Shown here one piece after another: positions 1-7,664 of a stretch of DNA of 64,000 bases. Both the position numbers and the translations under genes were made by a program. The stretch's first letter is position 1. Every line of letters starts with the position of its first letter. This DNA comes from Sinomicrobium kalidii (GTDB lineage: Bacteria; Bacteroidota; Bacteroidia; Flavobacteriales; Flavobacteriaceae), in assembly GCF_021183825.1 (NCBI RefSeq), contig NZ_CP089211.1, forward strand, positions 3,087,501-3,151,500. Direction: 5' to 3'. Under the pieces are notes generated by a model that was given only the letters and a program-made list of their open reading frames with translations, did no database searches and had not been told where the DNA came from.

Positions 1-90
1 CTTACTACAATTCTTTTGTGTTTTTTGAAGGTCATATAAGAACGAGGCTATACAAGTCATGTACTTAAAAAATAACTTTAGTGAAATTTT

Positions 91-1005
91 TCAATTAAAC
101 AAAGCCCTAAATTCCAGCGGCGTTTGATCCGTTTGACTTTTAAATAATTTGCTGAATGACTGCGAATGTTCAAAGCCGAGTTCGTAGGCAATTTCACTTA
201 CCCTTAAATCGGTAGTGGACAGTTTTTCTTTTGCCTTTTCTATCAGTTTGTCGTAAATGTGTTCCTTCGGATTTTTTCCTGTAAGATTTTTTACCAAACC
301 ACGTAAATAACTTGGCGATATATTAAGTTGGTCGGAAAGAAACTGTACAGTCGGGATGCCCTTTTCGGGTAAATTGTCGGAATGAAACCGTTCATTCAAA
401 AGCGCTTCCATTCGATTCAAAATGGTATGATTTACTTTTCGACGTGTAATGAATTGCCGTTGGTAATAACGTTCGGAATAGTTAAGCAGAGTTTCTATCT
501 GTGAAACAATGATGTTCTGCGTATAACTGTCAATACGACCCTGATATTCCCGTTGAATATTTTGAATCAGCAACTGCATATTCTGCTCTTCTTCCTCAGA
601 AAGAAACAGGGCTTCGTTGACCGAATAATCGAAGAACTCGTATTGGTGAATGGATTTTGCCAACGAAGTATTCCAGATAAAATCTGGATGGATCATCAAC
701 ATCCAACCTGAAGGCCGAGCCGCATTTGGCCGTACTCGTATCTGAAGTACCTGATGCGGAGCCATGAAAAACATGGTGCCATTATTAAAGTCAAATAGAT
801 ACTCCTGTTCGCCGTATTTATATTTATGCTCCATTCCCTTTTTGATAGAAATGGAATAATAAGCAAAAGAAAAACGATGATTTTCTTCTCCGAGAGAAAA
901 TTTCATATCCTCGAAATTGACAACACTGATCAACGGATGCCTGGGTTTGGGAAGGCCACGTAGCTCGTGAAATTCGGAAATGGCTTTAATGATCTGTGTC
1001 GCCAT
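91..1005 (-). CDS. AraC-family transcriptional regulator
   Basis: 304 residues, reading from an ATG at 1005 (a TTG three codons upstream is also open but less likely). The C-terminal third holds two helix-turn-helix units of the AraC/XylS type: one around residues 220-250 (VQFLSDQLNISPSYLRGLVK) and one around 270-300 (RVSEIAYELGFEHSQSFSKL), ending in the usual TPLEFR stretch. The N-terminal half has the hydrophobic, beta-rich look of a cupin-type sensing domain and no membrane segment, so it should act in the cytoplasm. It follows the epimerase-like gene on the same strand with about 30 bases between them, so the two may be cotranscribed, and the epimerase is a plausible target. The effector cannot be read from the sequence. 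Confidence 0.88.
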   Translation of the reverse strand: MATQIIKAISEFHELRGLPKPRHPLISVVNFEDMKFSLGEENHRFSFAYYSISIKKGMEHKYKYGEQEYLFDFNNGTMFFMAPHQVLQIRVRPNAARPSGWMLMIHPDFIWNTSLAKSIHQYEFFDYSVNEALFLSEEEEQNMQLLIQNIQREYQGRIDSYTQNIIVSQIETLLNYSERYYQRQFITRRKVNHTILNRMEALLNERFHSDNLPEKGIPTVQFLSDQLNISPSYLRGLVKNLTGKNPKEHIYDKLIEKAKEKLSTTDLRVSEIAYELGFEHSQSFSKLFKSQTDQTPLEFRALFN

Positions 1006-1038
1006 ATGCTGCAAACTTTAGAATAGGTAAATATACAT

Positions 1039-1938
1039 TTATTCTTCCTTGAAGTAAACATCGCTTTTCAGGTCTTCGAGCAAGGTGGGATGTCCGGGTT
1101 TCCAATTCAGCTCCTGTTGTGTCCATTCACCTGAAGAAGCATTATCAAACATGGCAAAATGCGTGAACCAGGCGAAATAAGCCTCTGCTTCTTGTTCATT
1201 AATATTTTTGAATGGAATCTGCAAACGCTCCGCAATCAGATGCGCAATATCTTTCATGGGAACACCCTGCTCTGTAACGGCATGATAACGCGTACGCGGA
1301 TTGGGATTCTTTTCCAATGCCAAACGAAAGACTTTTGCCGCATCCAAACGATGGACCGCCGGCCAAACATTGCGGCCTTCATTAACTACAGCCGCCATGC
1401 CTTTTTCTCCGGCGATACCAATATAGATGGGTACAAATCCTTTGGTATCCCCAACACCGTGCACCGAAGGAGGAAAACGTACCACGGAAGCACGGACACC
1501 TTTGTTGGCAACGGCATTCACTGCCAATTCAGTTGCCGTACGCGGATTGGGAGTTGCAACTACAGGGTCATGTTCTGTTACAACACCTTCTTTACGGATG
1601 ATACCCGTTCCTGAAGTCACGATAAATGGTTTAGTGGTCCCAACCAATGATTCTCCAATAGACTCAATCACCTTCCGGTCAATCTCACATACTTCTGCAA
1701 AGCGGGTAAAGTCATGAATAAAACCCAGATGCGCCACTGCATCAGCATCCTGGGCACCTTTTTTCAAGCTTTCAAAATCGGTTAAATTGCCATAAACCGG
1801 TTCGGCGCCGGCAGCTTTTAGTTTTTTGGCAGATGCTTCTGATCGTGCCAATCCCAATACCTGATGCCCGTTGGATAGTAATTCATCCACAACGGCCGAA
1901 CCTATAAAGCCGGTGGCGCCGGTTACAAATACTTTCAT
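1039..1938 (-). CDS. NAD(P)-dependent epimerase/dehydratase-like extended SDR
   Basis: 299 residues with an N-terminal Rossmann motif TGATGFIG (residues 7-14), followed by the VLGLARSE strand and turn typical of extended short-chain dehydrogenases (NmrA/epimerase type). A threonine/serine-rich segment VTSGTG near residue 110 marks the usual fifth strand. The classical YxxxK pair is not obvious: the region where it should lie reads RTATELAVNAVANKG, so activity as a true sugar epimerase is doubtful, and a role as a general NAD(P)-dependent reductase is as likely. It is first in a probable two-gene unit with the AraC regulator downstream, an arrangement common for stress- or metabolite-induced reductases. 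Substrate unknown. Confidence 0.82.
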   Translation of the reverse strand: MKVFVTGATGFIGSAVVDELLSNGHQVLGLARSEASAKKLKAAGAEPVYGNLTDFESLKKGAQDADAVAHLGFIHDFTRFAEVCEIDRKVIESIGESLVGTTKPFIVTSGTGIIRKEGVVTEHDPVVATPNPRTATELAVNAVANKGVRASVVRFPPSVHGVGDTKGFVPIYIGIAGEKGMAAVVNEGRNVWPAVHRLDAAKVFRLALEKNPNPRTRYHAVTEQGVPMKDIAHLIAERLQIPFKNINEQEAEAYFAWFTHFAMFDNASSGEWTQQELNWKPGHPTLLEDLKSDVYFKEE

Positions 1939-2060
1939 AAGATCGATGTTTTAAAATTTATCAACAAAGTTGCTAATGAATAATCCGGTATTTGTGTTTA
2001 AATCGACTTTTGTTGTAGTCAAAAGTGAATTAAAAAGATGTAAAATGGTCAATGAAACGA

Positions 2061-2150
2061 TTACTGAAACTTCAACAGACTTTTGGGAGAATAACCGAAT
2101 TCCTGTTTAAAAACATGTGAGAAATGGGGCAAATCCGGATCCGGATAAAT
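2061..2150 (-). pseudogene. Remnant of an AraC-family regulator (C-terminal end only)
   Basis: Reading the minus strand from about 2150 to a TAA at 2061-2063 gives DPDLPHFSHVFKQEFGYSPK followed by SLLKFQ and the stop. This is the second recognition helix and tail of an AraC-type protein (compare the usual 'SHFSRVFKKEFGYSP' pattern). No start codon and no upstream part of the domain can be found; the reading before DPD is unrelated. The rest of the 1939-2300 stretch holds no other gene that I can support. Most likely the leftover of a regulator deleted between the epimerase and the GH18 gene. Confidence 0.6.
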
Positions 2151-2314
2151 ATCGGAAGGTTTTTTGCCTTCTTTTGATATTGGGTGATATGGGTTACCCA
2201 ACCTTGTCTTTTCATGTCCTCAGACTAAAGGACAATGCCTTTCACGATTTATAAACCATTGTATTTAAACGGGCTTTATCCGTTTTGCTTGTTTTTAAGT
2301 TTTGGTTCTGTTTT

Positions 2315-2346
2315 TTTGTTAAAAACATGTAGTATCATAAATTTAC
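2315..2346 (+). promoter_or_regulatory. Promoter of the GH18 gene
   Basis: A TTTG at 2315-2318 and a TAAATTTAC at 2338-2346 are spaced by 19 bases, matching the Bacteroidota -33/-7 arrangement. Transcription would begin near 2352, about 25 bases before the ATG at 2376. This also argues against the longer reading frame open from 2235, which would start upstream of the promoter. Confidence 0.55.
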
Positions 2347-2375
2347 AGGAGATATTAACCCAAATCTTTAATATT

Positions 2376-3605
2376 ATGAACAAACAGATGATCTTATTGT
2401 GGAGTACCGTTTTTTTTATCCTGTTTTCCTCCTGTGAGCAGGAAACGGATATTCTGCCCGAAACTCAACCGGAGGCAGAAAATGCCACGGCTCTGGTAAA
2501 AAATGGCCCGTTGAGCGTAATGTATGTTGAAGTAAACGGCAGCAATATATTGAATGCGGGCGCATACAGTCTGAAGAACAGCGGTGCGCCGTTCTTTGAT
2601 ATTGCTGTTATTTTTGCGGCCAATATCAATTACGATACAGCCAATGAACGTGCCGTATTCCATGCCAATGAAAATGTACAGGAAGTTCTGGACGGCAGGG
2701 ACACTTATGTACAACCGCTTCAGGACCGGGGCATAAAGGTATTGCTGTCCATACTGGGAAATCACCAGGGAGCCGGGATTGCCAATTTTCCTGACAGGGC
2801 TGCTGCACGTGACTTTGCCGAGCAACTGGCCGATGTGGTGTATACTTATGATCTGGACGGCATTGATTTTGATGACGAATATTCCAAATATGGCGAAAAC
2901 GGGACCGGACGGCCCAACAGCAGTTCCTTTATCATGCTGTTACAGGAGCTGAGGGAACTGATGCCCGACAAGATCATATCCTATTACTATATAGGCCCTT
3001 CTACGAATTATTTGGAATGGAACGGTAACCAGGCAGGTGATTATGTCGATTATAGCTGGAATGCATATTATTCTACCTATTCTGCTCCCAATGTCCCCGG
3101 TCTTAGCCCGGCACAGGAAAGTGCGGCGGCGGTGAATATCAATCAGACATCTTCTTCTACCGCCAATAATTTTGCTACCCGCACTGTAGATGATGACTAC
3201 GGAGTGTATCTTATGTATGATATGCGACAATCTGATTATACATCCTATCTGAGCGGAATATCTACCCGGTTGTATAACGAAGAAACAGCGCTGACCGGGC
3301 AATTGTATCCCTGGCCGATGGGTTCCTCTCCCGGAGAAAGTAAGGTTACACTGTACAGGCATTGCGATTATGTTGAAGAAGCTGCACAGCTGGACGAAGG
3401 GTCATATACACTGTCGCAGTTGACCGCGGCCGGGATGATCAATGATGATGTCTCTTCCCTTAAAATTCCTTCCGGCTTTACCGTAACGGTCTATGAACAC
3501 GATAATTTCGGAGGTATATCAGCCGAGCTCACTTCAGCTATCGGATGTCTGACGGAGATCAGCCTTAACGATGAGATTTCCTCTTTGGTTATCAGTAAGA
3601 ATTAA
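2376..3605 (+). CDS. Secreted GH18 endo-beta-N-acetylglucosaminidase (EndoH/EndoF1-like) with crystallin-type tail
   Basis: 409-residue lipoprotein: a hydrophobic signal ends in FSSC with the lipid cysteine at about residue 20. The catalytic motif DGIDFDDEY (about residues 161-169, acid E168) and the stretches around it (DDEYSKYGENG, MPDKIISYY, RTVDDDYGVYLMYD) follow the Streptomyces EndoH / Elizabethkingia EndoF1 group, which cuts between the two GlcNAc residues of N-glycan cores. The last 50 residues form a separate module with YEHDNFGG and NDEISS, the Greek-key and calcium motifs of a beta/gamma-crystallin fold. Stand-alone gene with its own promoter and terminator; no SusC/D pair next to it. 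Role: releasing N-glycans from host or environmental glycoproteins at the cell surface. Confidence 0.85.
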   Translation: MNKQMILLWSTVFFILFSSCEQETDILPETQPEAENATALVKNGPLSVMYVEVNGSNILNAGAYSLKNSGAPFFDIAVIFAANINYDTANERAVFHANENVQEVLDGRDTYVQPLQDRGIKVLLSILGNHQGAGIANFPDRAAARDFAEQLADVVYTYDLDGIDFDDEYSKYGENGTGRPNSSSFIMLLQELRELMPDKIISYYYIGPSTNYLEWNGNQAGDYVDYSWNAYYSTYSAPNVPGLSPAQESAAAVNINQTSSSTANNFATRTVDDDYGVYLMYDMRQSDYTSYLSGISTRLYNEETALTGQLYPWPMGSSPGESKVTLYRHCDYVEEAAQLDEGSYTLSQLTAAGMINDDVSSLKIPSGFTVTVYEHDNFGGISAELTSAIGCLTEISLNDEISSLVISKN

Positions 3606-3627
3606 GAATTGTCTTTTTGACCTGTGT

Positions 3628-3661
3628 GAAAAGGGGACGTCCGTATTTGCGTTCCCTTTTC
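3628..3661. terminator. Bidirectional hairpin terminator
   Basis: Arms at 3628-3639 and 3650-3661 pair over 12 bases with one G-T pair, flanked by A and T runs on both sides. It lies between the convergent GH18 gene and the DUF4268 gene. Confidence 0.75.
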
Positions 3662-3668
3662 TTATGGG

Positions 3669-4097
3669 TCAGGCTTTTATATAATCTTCGTATTCCCGGT
3701 AAAAAGCCTCGAACTGCTTCATTTTCTCATTAAAGAATTCCATGGTTTCCCTCCAGCTGTTCTTATTGTGAATGGATACCCCGGTTTTTTCTACATATAT
3801 GCGCGATATTTCCTTACCGTTGTCCAGGAAGTATGTTTCCCCGAAGACAGCTTCGGGTAAGTATTCTTCCAGCATTATGGTTTTCAGGGATTCGATTTTT
3901 TCGAAATAGTGTTTCCGGATTTCCGGGTTCCTGTTTTCGATGTCGAGGACAACGAGGGCCTTTTTTGTGTCGAAGTAAAATTTAAAGGAAAACCCTTTTA
4001 TTTTCGTATTGTACAGTATCCATTTCACGGGGAAAGATTTGCCGAAGGAAGTCCAGAACTCCCGCCGTAATTTTCCCGATTCTTCCTTGCTGAACAT
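3669..4097 (-). CDS. DUF4268 family protein
   Basis: 142 residues, soluble, rich in aromatic and charged residues, without signal peptide or membrane segment. The overall pattern (FWTSFGKSF near residue 15, FYFDTKKALVVLDIE, then KIESLKTIMLEE and a C-terminal FYREYEDYI) matches the small free-standing DUF4268 proteins common in Flavobacteriaceae. Longer DUF4268 proteins carry this domain at the end of restriction-related polypeptides, but nothing here points to a restriction system. Its ATG lies two bases after the stop of the ZIP transporter gene, so the two are almost certainly translated from one message. Function unknown. Confidence 0.75.
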   Translation of the reverse strand: MFSKEESGKLRREFWTSFGKSFPVKWILYNTKIKGFSFKFYFDTKKALVVLDIENRNPEIRKHYFEKIESLKTIMLEEYLPEAVFGETYFLDNGKEISRIYVEKTGVSIHNKNSWRETMEFFNEKMKQFEAFYREYEDYIKA

Positions 4098-4099
4098 GC

Positions 4100-4774
4100 T
4101 TAGAGTATATATGCGATTAAAATTCCGGTGATGATGACCGCCAGCTTGGTGAAATTAAACTTGTGTCCCTCCGAACTTTCAAACAGAATAATGGTAGAGA
4201 TATGCAGGAAAATACCTATGATCAGTGCCGATATGGGAACCTGGAACTTTGCTATACCCTCAATATTTTCACTCAGGAAAGTGCCCAGCGGGGTCATTAG
4301 GGCAAAGAAAATCAAAAAAACGGCGATATGCCATTTTTTCATTTTGGTTTTCAGGAAAAAAGCAGTGAGTACAATGGCGATGGGGATCTTGTGGATAACG
4401 ATGCCGTACACAAGCGTATTGTGATGGTGCAACGGGAACCCTTCAAGAACGGAATGTATGCTCAGACTGATAAACAGCAACCAGGGAAACGTCTGTGTTT
4501 TCCGTGGGGAATGAACATGGCCGTGTTCTGCACCCTTCGAAAAGAACTCCAGGAATATCTGCAACAGTATCCCCAGCATAATACAGATACCTACTGTTTT
4601 CCCGTGGTCCTGATGATATACCTCCGGAAGCAGGTTAAAAACGGTCAAAGACAATAAAAAAGCCCCGCTGAAAGCCAGGAACAGTTTCAGGGCCTTTCCT
4701 TCTTTGGGCCTTACTACGATAACAAAGAGGAATCCGATAAGGACAGCTATTATGGGCAGCAGGTAATCTATCAT
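4100..4774 (-). CDS. ZIP-family divalent metal transporter
   Basis: 224 residues from the ATG at 4774; the frame is open 14 codons further but the shorter start places the first membrane helix (IDYLLPIIAVLIGFLFVIVV) at the N-terminus, as in the family. About seven to eight membrane segments. The metal-site helices are present: HSVLEG in the fourth helix and HKIP in the fifth. Between helices three and four lies a histidine-rich loop (GAEHGHVHS). ZIP proteins carry zinc, iron or manganese into the cytoplasm. First gene of a two-gene unit with the DUF4268 gene. Metal specificity cannot be deduced. Confidence 0.87.
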   Translation of the reverse strand: MIDYLLPIIAVLIGFLFVIVVRPKEGKALKLFLAFSGAFLLSLTVFNLLPEVYHQDHGKTVGICIMLGILLQIFLEFFSKGAEHGHVHSPRKTQTFPWLLFISLSIHSVLEGFPLHHHNTLVYGIVIHKIPIAIVLTAFFLKTKMKKWHIAVFLIFFALMTPLGTFLSENIEGIAKFQVPISALIIGIFLHISTIILFESSEGHKFNFTKLAVIITGILIAYIL

Positions 4775-4860
4775 TGATGAATTGGTCAGGTTTTTGAAAA
4801 TTGCATTATATGGCAATAAACAAAAGGCAGCGCTTTTTTTATCAAAGGGCTAAATTAACG

Positions 4861-4868
4861 TATTTTTG
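4861..4868 (+). promoter_or_regulatory. -7 box of the THUMP methyltransferase gene
   Basis: TATTTTTG, an exact match to the Bacteroidota -7 consensus TAnnTTTG, 20 bases before the ATG. No clear -33 box. Confidence 0.45.
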
Positions 4869-4888
4869 CCTTTTATAAGAGATGCGAT

Positions 4889-6052
4889 ATGGGAAATAAT
4901 TACAGGATGGTGGCCAAAACCCTGTTTGGCTTTGAGGAAGTGCTGGAAACGGAATTGCGTAACATGGGGGCGATGCAGGTTGAAAAAGGGGTGAGGAGTG
5001 TCGCCTTCCTGGGCGATAAGGGGTTTATGTACAAGGCCAATCTTTGTCTGCGCACTGCACTGAAGATCGTAAAACCCATCAGCTCGTTCCGGGTGAGAAA
5101 CGAAAATGACCTGTACAAAGGAGTGTATGACATTCCCTGGGAAAATTTTATGTCCGTAACGCAAACCCTTGCGGTGGATACCGTAGTCCATTCCGAAAAA
5201 TTCAACCATACCCTGTATGTGGCTCTTAAAACCAAAGATGCCATAGTGGACAGGTTTCGGAATGTACGGGGAAAAAGGCCCGACGTAGACCTGAAACACC
5301 CGGATCTGAAAATCAATGTACATATACAGAAAGACCGGTGTACCGTTTCCCTGGACAGTTCCGGGGCTTCCCTTCATCACAGGGGATACAGGACGGCGAC
5401 CAACATTGCGCCCATCAATGAAGTGCTCGCTGCCGGAATGTTATTGCTCAGCGGATGGGACGGGCAGTCAGATTTTCTCGATCCGATGTGTGGCAGCGGT
5501 ACCATCCCGGTAGAAGCCGCCATGATAGCCTGTAATATTCCGGCCAATATCAACCGCAGGGAATTTGCCTTTGAAAAATGGTCGGATTTTGAACCGGACC
5601 TCTTTGAAAAAATTACCGAAAGCAGCCTGAACAAGGCCAGGGAGTTTCATCACAGGGTCTATGCTTATGACAAGGCTCCTTCGGCGGTACGAAAGGCCAA
5701 AGACAATGTGCGTAATGCCAATCTGGGGGAATATATTGAAATAGAGCAACAGGATTTTTTCACCACGGAGAAAAACGCTCCCGGAAAACTGCACATGGTG
5801 TTCAATCCGCCCTACGGGGAACGGCTTGCTTTGGATATGCAAGCGTTATACAAAGGAATAGGAGATACCCTGAAGCAAAATTACCCGGACACAGATGCCT
5901 GGTTCATTACCTCCAATATGGAGGCTTTAAAACATGTAGGCCTTCGCCCGTCCAGGAAGATAAAACTGTTTAACGGCCGCCTGGAAAGCAAATTCGTAAA
6001 ATACGAGATCTACGAAGGGAGCAAAAAGGCGAAATGGCAAAAAAACGATTGA
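4889..6052 (+). CDS. THUMP-domain class I rRNA (guanine-N2) methyltransferase, RlmL N-half-like
   Basis: 387 residues. An N-terminal THUMP RNA-binding region (about residues 45-155) is followed by a Rossmann methyltransferase: the SAM-binding loop reads DPMCGSGTIPVEAAMIA (about residues 190-207) and the catalytic tetrapeptide is NPPY in FNPPYGERL (about residue 308). This architecture equals the N-terminal half of E. coli RlmL and the B. subtilis YpsC/RlmL group, which methylate N2 of a guanine in 23S rRNA; the exact position is inferred. The ATG at 4889 sits 20 bases after a consensus -7 box. A small membrane protein follows 46 bases downstream on the same strand and could share the transcript. 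Confidence 0.88.
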   Translation: MGNNYRMVAKTLFGFEEVLETELRNMGAMQVEKGVRSVAFLGDKGFMYKANLCLRTALKIVKPISSFRVRNENDLYKGVYDIPWENFMSVTQTLAVDTVVHSEKFNHTLYVALKTKDAIVDRFRNVRGKRPDVDLKHPDLKINVHIQKDRCTVSLDSSGASLHHRGYRTATNIAPINEVLAAGMLLLSGWDGQSDFLDPMCGSGTIPVEAAMIACNIPANINRREFAFEKWSDFEPDLFEKITESSLNKAREFHHRVYAYDKAPSAVRKAKDNVRNANLGEYIEIEQQDFFTTEKNAPGKLHMVFNPPYGERLALDMQALYKGIGDTLKQNYPDTDAWFITSNMEALKHVGLRPSRKIKLFNGRLESKFVKYEIYEGSKKAKWQKND

Positions 6053-6098
6053 CCCGAACTGCGCAAATCCGGTTTAATATTTTAAAACTGAAGGTAGC

Positions 6099-6329
6099 AT
6101 GAAATACAAACACAAGGCACTTTTATACAATTTTGTCTGCTTTGCAGCACTTTTTATTCTGGTACGCATGGCACTGCATTATTTTTTTCCGGGCTATAAT
6201 TTCTGGACCGCCGTATTTTCGGGGATAACAGCTATAGTACTTGCACCCAAGTTTGTAGTGGTTAAAACGGCTTCGGGTGAAAAACTGTTTGTAAAATGGT
6301 TGTTTACCAAGGCAAAGGAGATAAAATAA
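6099..6329 (+). CDS. Small two-helix membrane protein
   Basis: 76 residues with two membrane segments (about residues 12-30 and 34-54) separated by a short turn, and a basic C-terminal tail (FVKWLFTKAKEIK). I recognise the pattern as a conserved flavobacterial protein of unknown function, not a named family. It runs in the same direction as the methyltransferase gene upstream and ends four bases before the convergent DUF6048 gene. Confidence 0.65.
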   Translation: MKYKHKALLYNFVCFAALFILVRMALHYFFPGYNFWTAVFSGITAIVLAPKFVVVKTASGEKLFVKWLFTKAKEIK

Positions 6330-6333
6330 CTCT

Positions 6334-7089
6334 TTAATTATTTTCTTTCGCCTTTTTGACGGGGTTTTTTTTGGCTTTTTTGAAGATCGGGATAAGATAG
6401 GATACGGAGTAGTTAAAAGTAAGCCCGAACCGGCTGCCGTCCGTGACTTTTTGAAAACCGGGTATCCACAAATTGGAGAACGCATCCGGGGGGGTATCGT
6501 TAATCAGGTAGGCCAGCCTTACGGTAGCGCCCAGGTAGAGATTGTTGAACAACTCCACTTTCATTCCGAACAGGGCTTCCAGCCATTGTGCGCTTAACCC
6601 GCTGGATTCGCCCAGGATACTTTCGTCTGTACCGGAGGTTCCGTTTTCATCCCAATAAGGATTGGGAGTATAAATAAAATATTCCTGAAGGTCCTGGCTG
6701 AATGTCGATACCCCGAGCCTTCCGCCGGCAAATATGAGGTTTTCCATACCGTACCAGTTTTCGTAAAGGTTGTAATCTATTCCGGCTTTAAGATAGCTTC
6801 CGGAAGTTTCAAAAGTATAAAGGTCCTCATTTGTCGTTTTTTTCTCGGTCCCGAGTTCTGCAGCAATATACAGGTTTTGGGATATACGAAAATCTCCCAC
6901 AAGTTCCAGCCCGTTATAACTATCGCTGGTAAACGAACGAACCGGCTTGCTCAGGTCAATCCCTACACGGAGGCCGTATTTTTGTTTAAATACAACACTG
7001 TCTTTCTTGTTTTCCCCGTTTTCTTCCTGTGCAATTCCCGGAAATACACAGCAAATGAGGAAAAAAATGCTAATGATATATCTTGACAT
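6334..7089 (-). CDS. DUF6048 family outer-membrane beta-barrel-like protein
   Basis: 251 residues with a signal peptide (cleavage near CVFPGIAQ, residue 21) and alternating beta strands with aromatic girdle residues, as in small outer-membrane barrels; the strands end with SYLIPIFKK, followed by a lysine-rich tail. The pattern and position match DUF6048, which in Flavobacteriaceae accompanies DUF6452 and rlmD. The start codon overlaps the end of the DUF6452 gene by 20 bases, so the two are translationally coupled. Function unknown; a structural or transport partner of the DUF6452 lipoprotein is an inference from the fixed pairing. Confidence 0.72.
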   Translation of the reverse strand: MSRYIISIFFLICCVFPGIAQEENGENKKDSVVFKQKYGLRVGIDLSKPVRSFTSDSYNGLELVGDFRISQNLYIAAELGTEKKTTNEDLYTFETSGSYLKAGIDYNLYENWYGMENLIFAGGRLGVSTFSQDLQEYFIYTPNPYWDENGTSGTDESILGESSGLSAQWLEALFGMKVELFNNLYLGATVRLAYLINDTPPDAFSNLWIPGFQKVTDGSRFGLTFNYSVSYLIPIFKKAKKNPVKKAKENN

Positions 7090-7597
7090 GGGTGGTATTT
7101 TGGTTTTCTACTGTTGGGTTAACGACTTCCAGCGATGATATCCAGTTGTCCTCGTCTTCCTGGTCGCGCGTAACAGTGAGTTCGGCATAATTGGTAATAA
7201 ATCCGCAGGCTCTTGAAATAAACTCTTGTTCCGTCCGGTAGCTGAAGGTAAGTGTGTCTGCGTTTATAACAGTTAAAGTGTCGCCTGCGTCGGTAATTTC
7301 TTCCGTATGGCGGATAAATGCAAAAACGGACTCATTGGCAAATACTTTTAAAGGAATACCGATGGAGTCTATATCCGTACTGTCTGCAAAGGTAGTTACG
7401 GGTTCGTCTTTATCCTTACCGATCACACGGAGCGAAGGGACATCCTCGAGCGACTCCGGATCGTTATTGTCGTTAAATGTGATGATCAATAATGGAGTGG
7501 TTACCGAATCTTCCGGGCATATGTCGTCCTTTTCACAGCCCAGAAAGGAAACCGCCACCAGGGCGATCAGGAAAAATGCGAGGGCAAGTCTTTTCAC
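7070..7597 (-). CDS. DUF6452 family lipoprotein
   Basis: 175 residues starting with GTG (no in-frame ATG is available upstream). The lipobox FLGC puts the lipid cysteine at about residue 21. A conserved CPE motif (ICPEDSVTTPLLIITF) follows directly, then an immunoglobulin-like beta-rich domain, with a second cysteine near residue 131 (SRACGFI) that may pair with the first. Known only as DUF6452 and found beside rlmD and DUF6048 in flavobacteria. Middle gene of the unit rlmD, DUF6452, DUF6048, with 67 bases to rlmD and a 20-base overlap with DUF6048. Confidence 0.72.
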   Translation of the reverse strand: MKRLALAFFLIALVAVSFLGCEKDDICPEDSVTTPLLIITFNDNNDPESLEDVPSLRVIGKDKDEPVTTFADSTDIDSIGIPLKVFANESVFAFIRHTEEITDAGDTLTVINADTLTFSYRTEQEFISRACGFITNYAELTVTRDQEDEDNWISSLEVVNPTVENQNTTHVKIYH

Positions 7598-7664
7598 CGG
7601 GATGAGATTTTAGTTATGTGTTTCATTTGTCTTGCTTTTATTTCGGATGTTGCCTGTGATATCT

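Noticed and set aside
1159..1614. Open frames opposite to the epimerase gene (and similar long antisense frames opposite rlmD, SusC, VCBS and NDH-2 genes)
   Set aside because: They mirror the codon pattern of the real gene on the other strand and encode no recognisable domains.
2235..2375. Longer N-terminus for the GH18 protein
   Set aside because: It would start upstream of a well-formed promoter and hide the lipoprotein signal, which begins at 2376.
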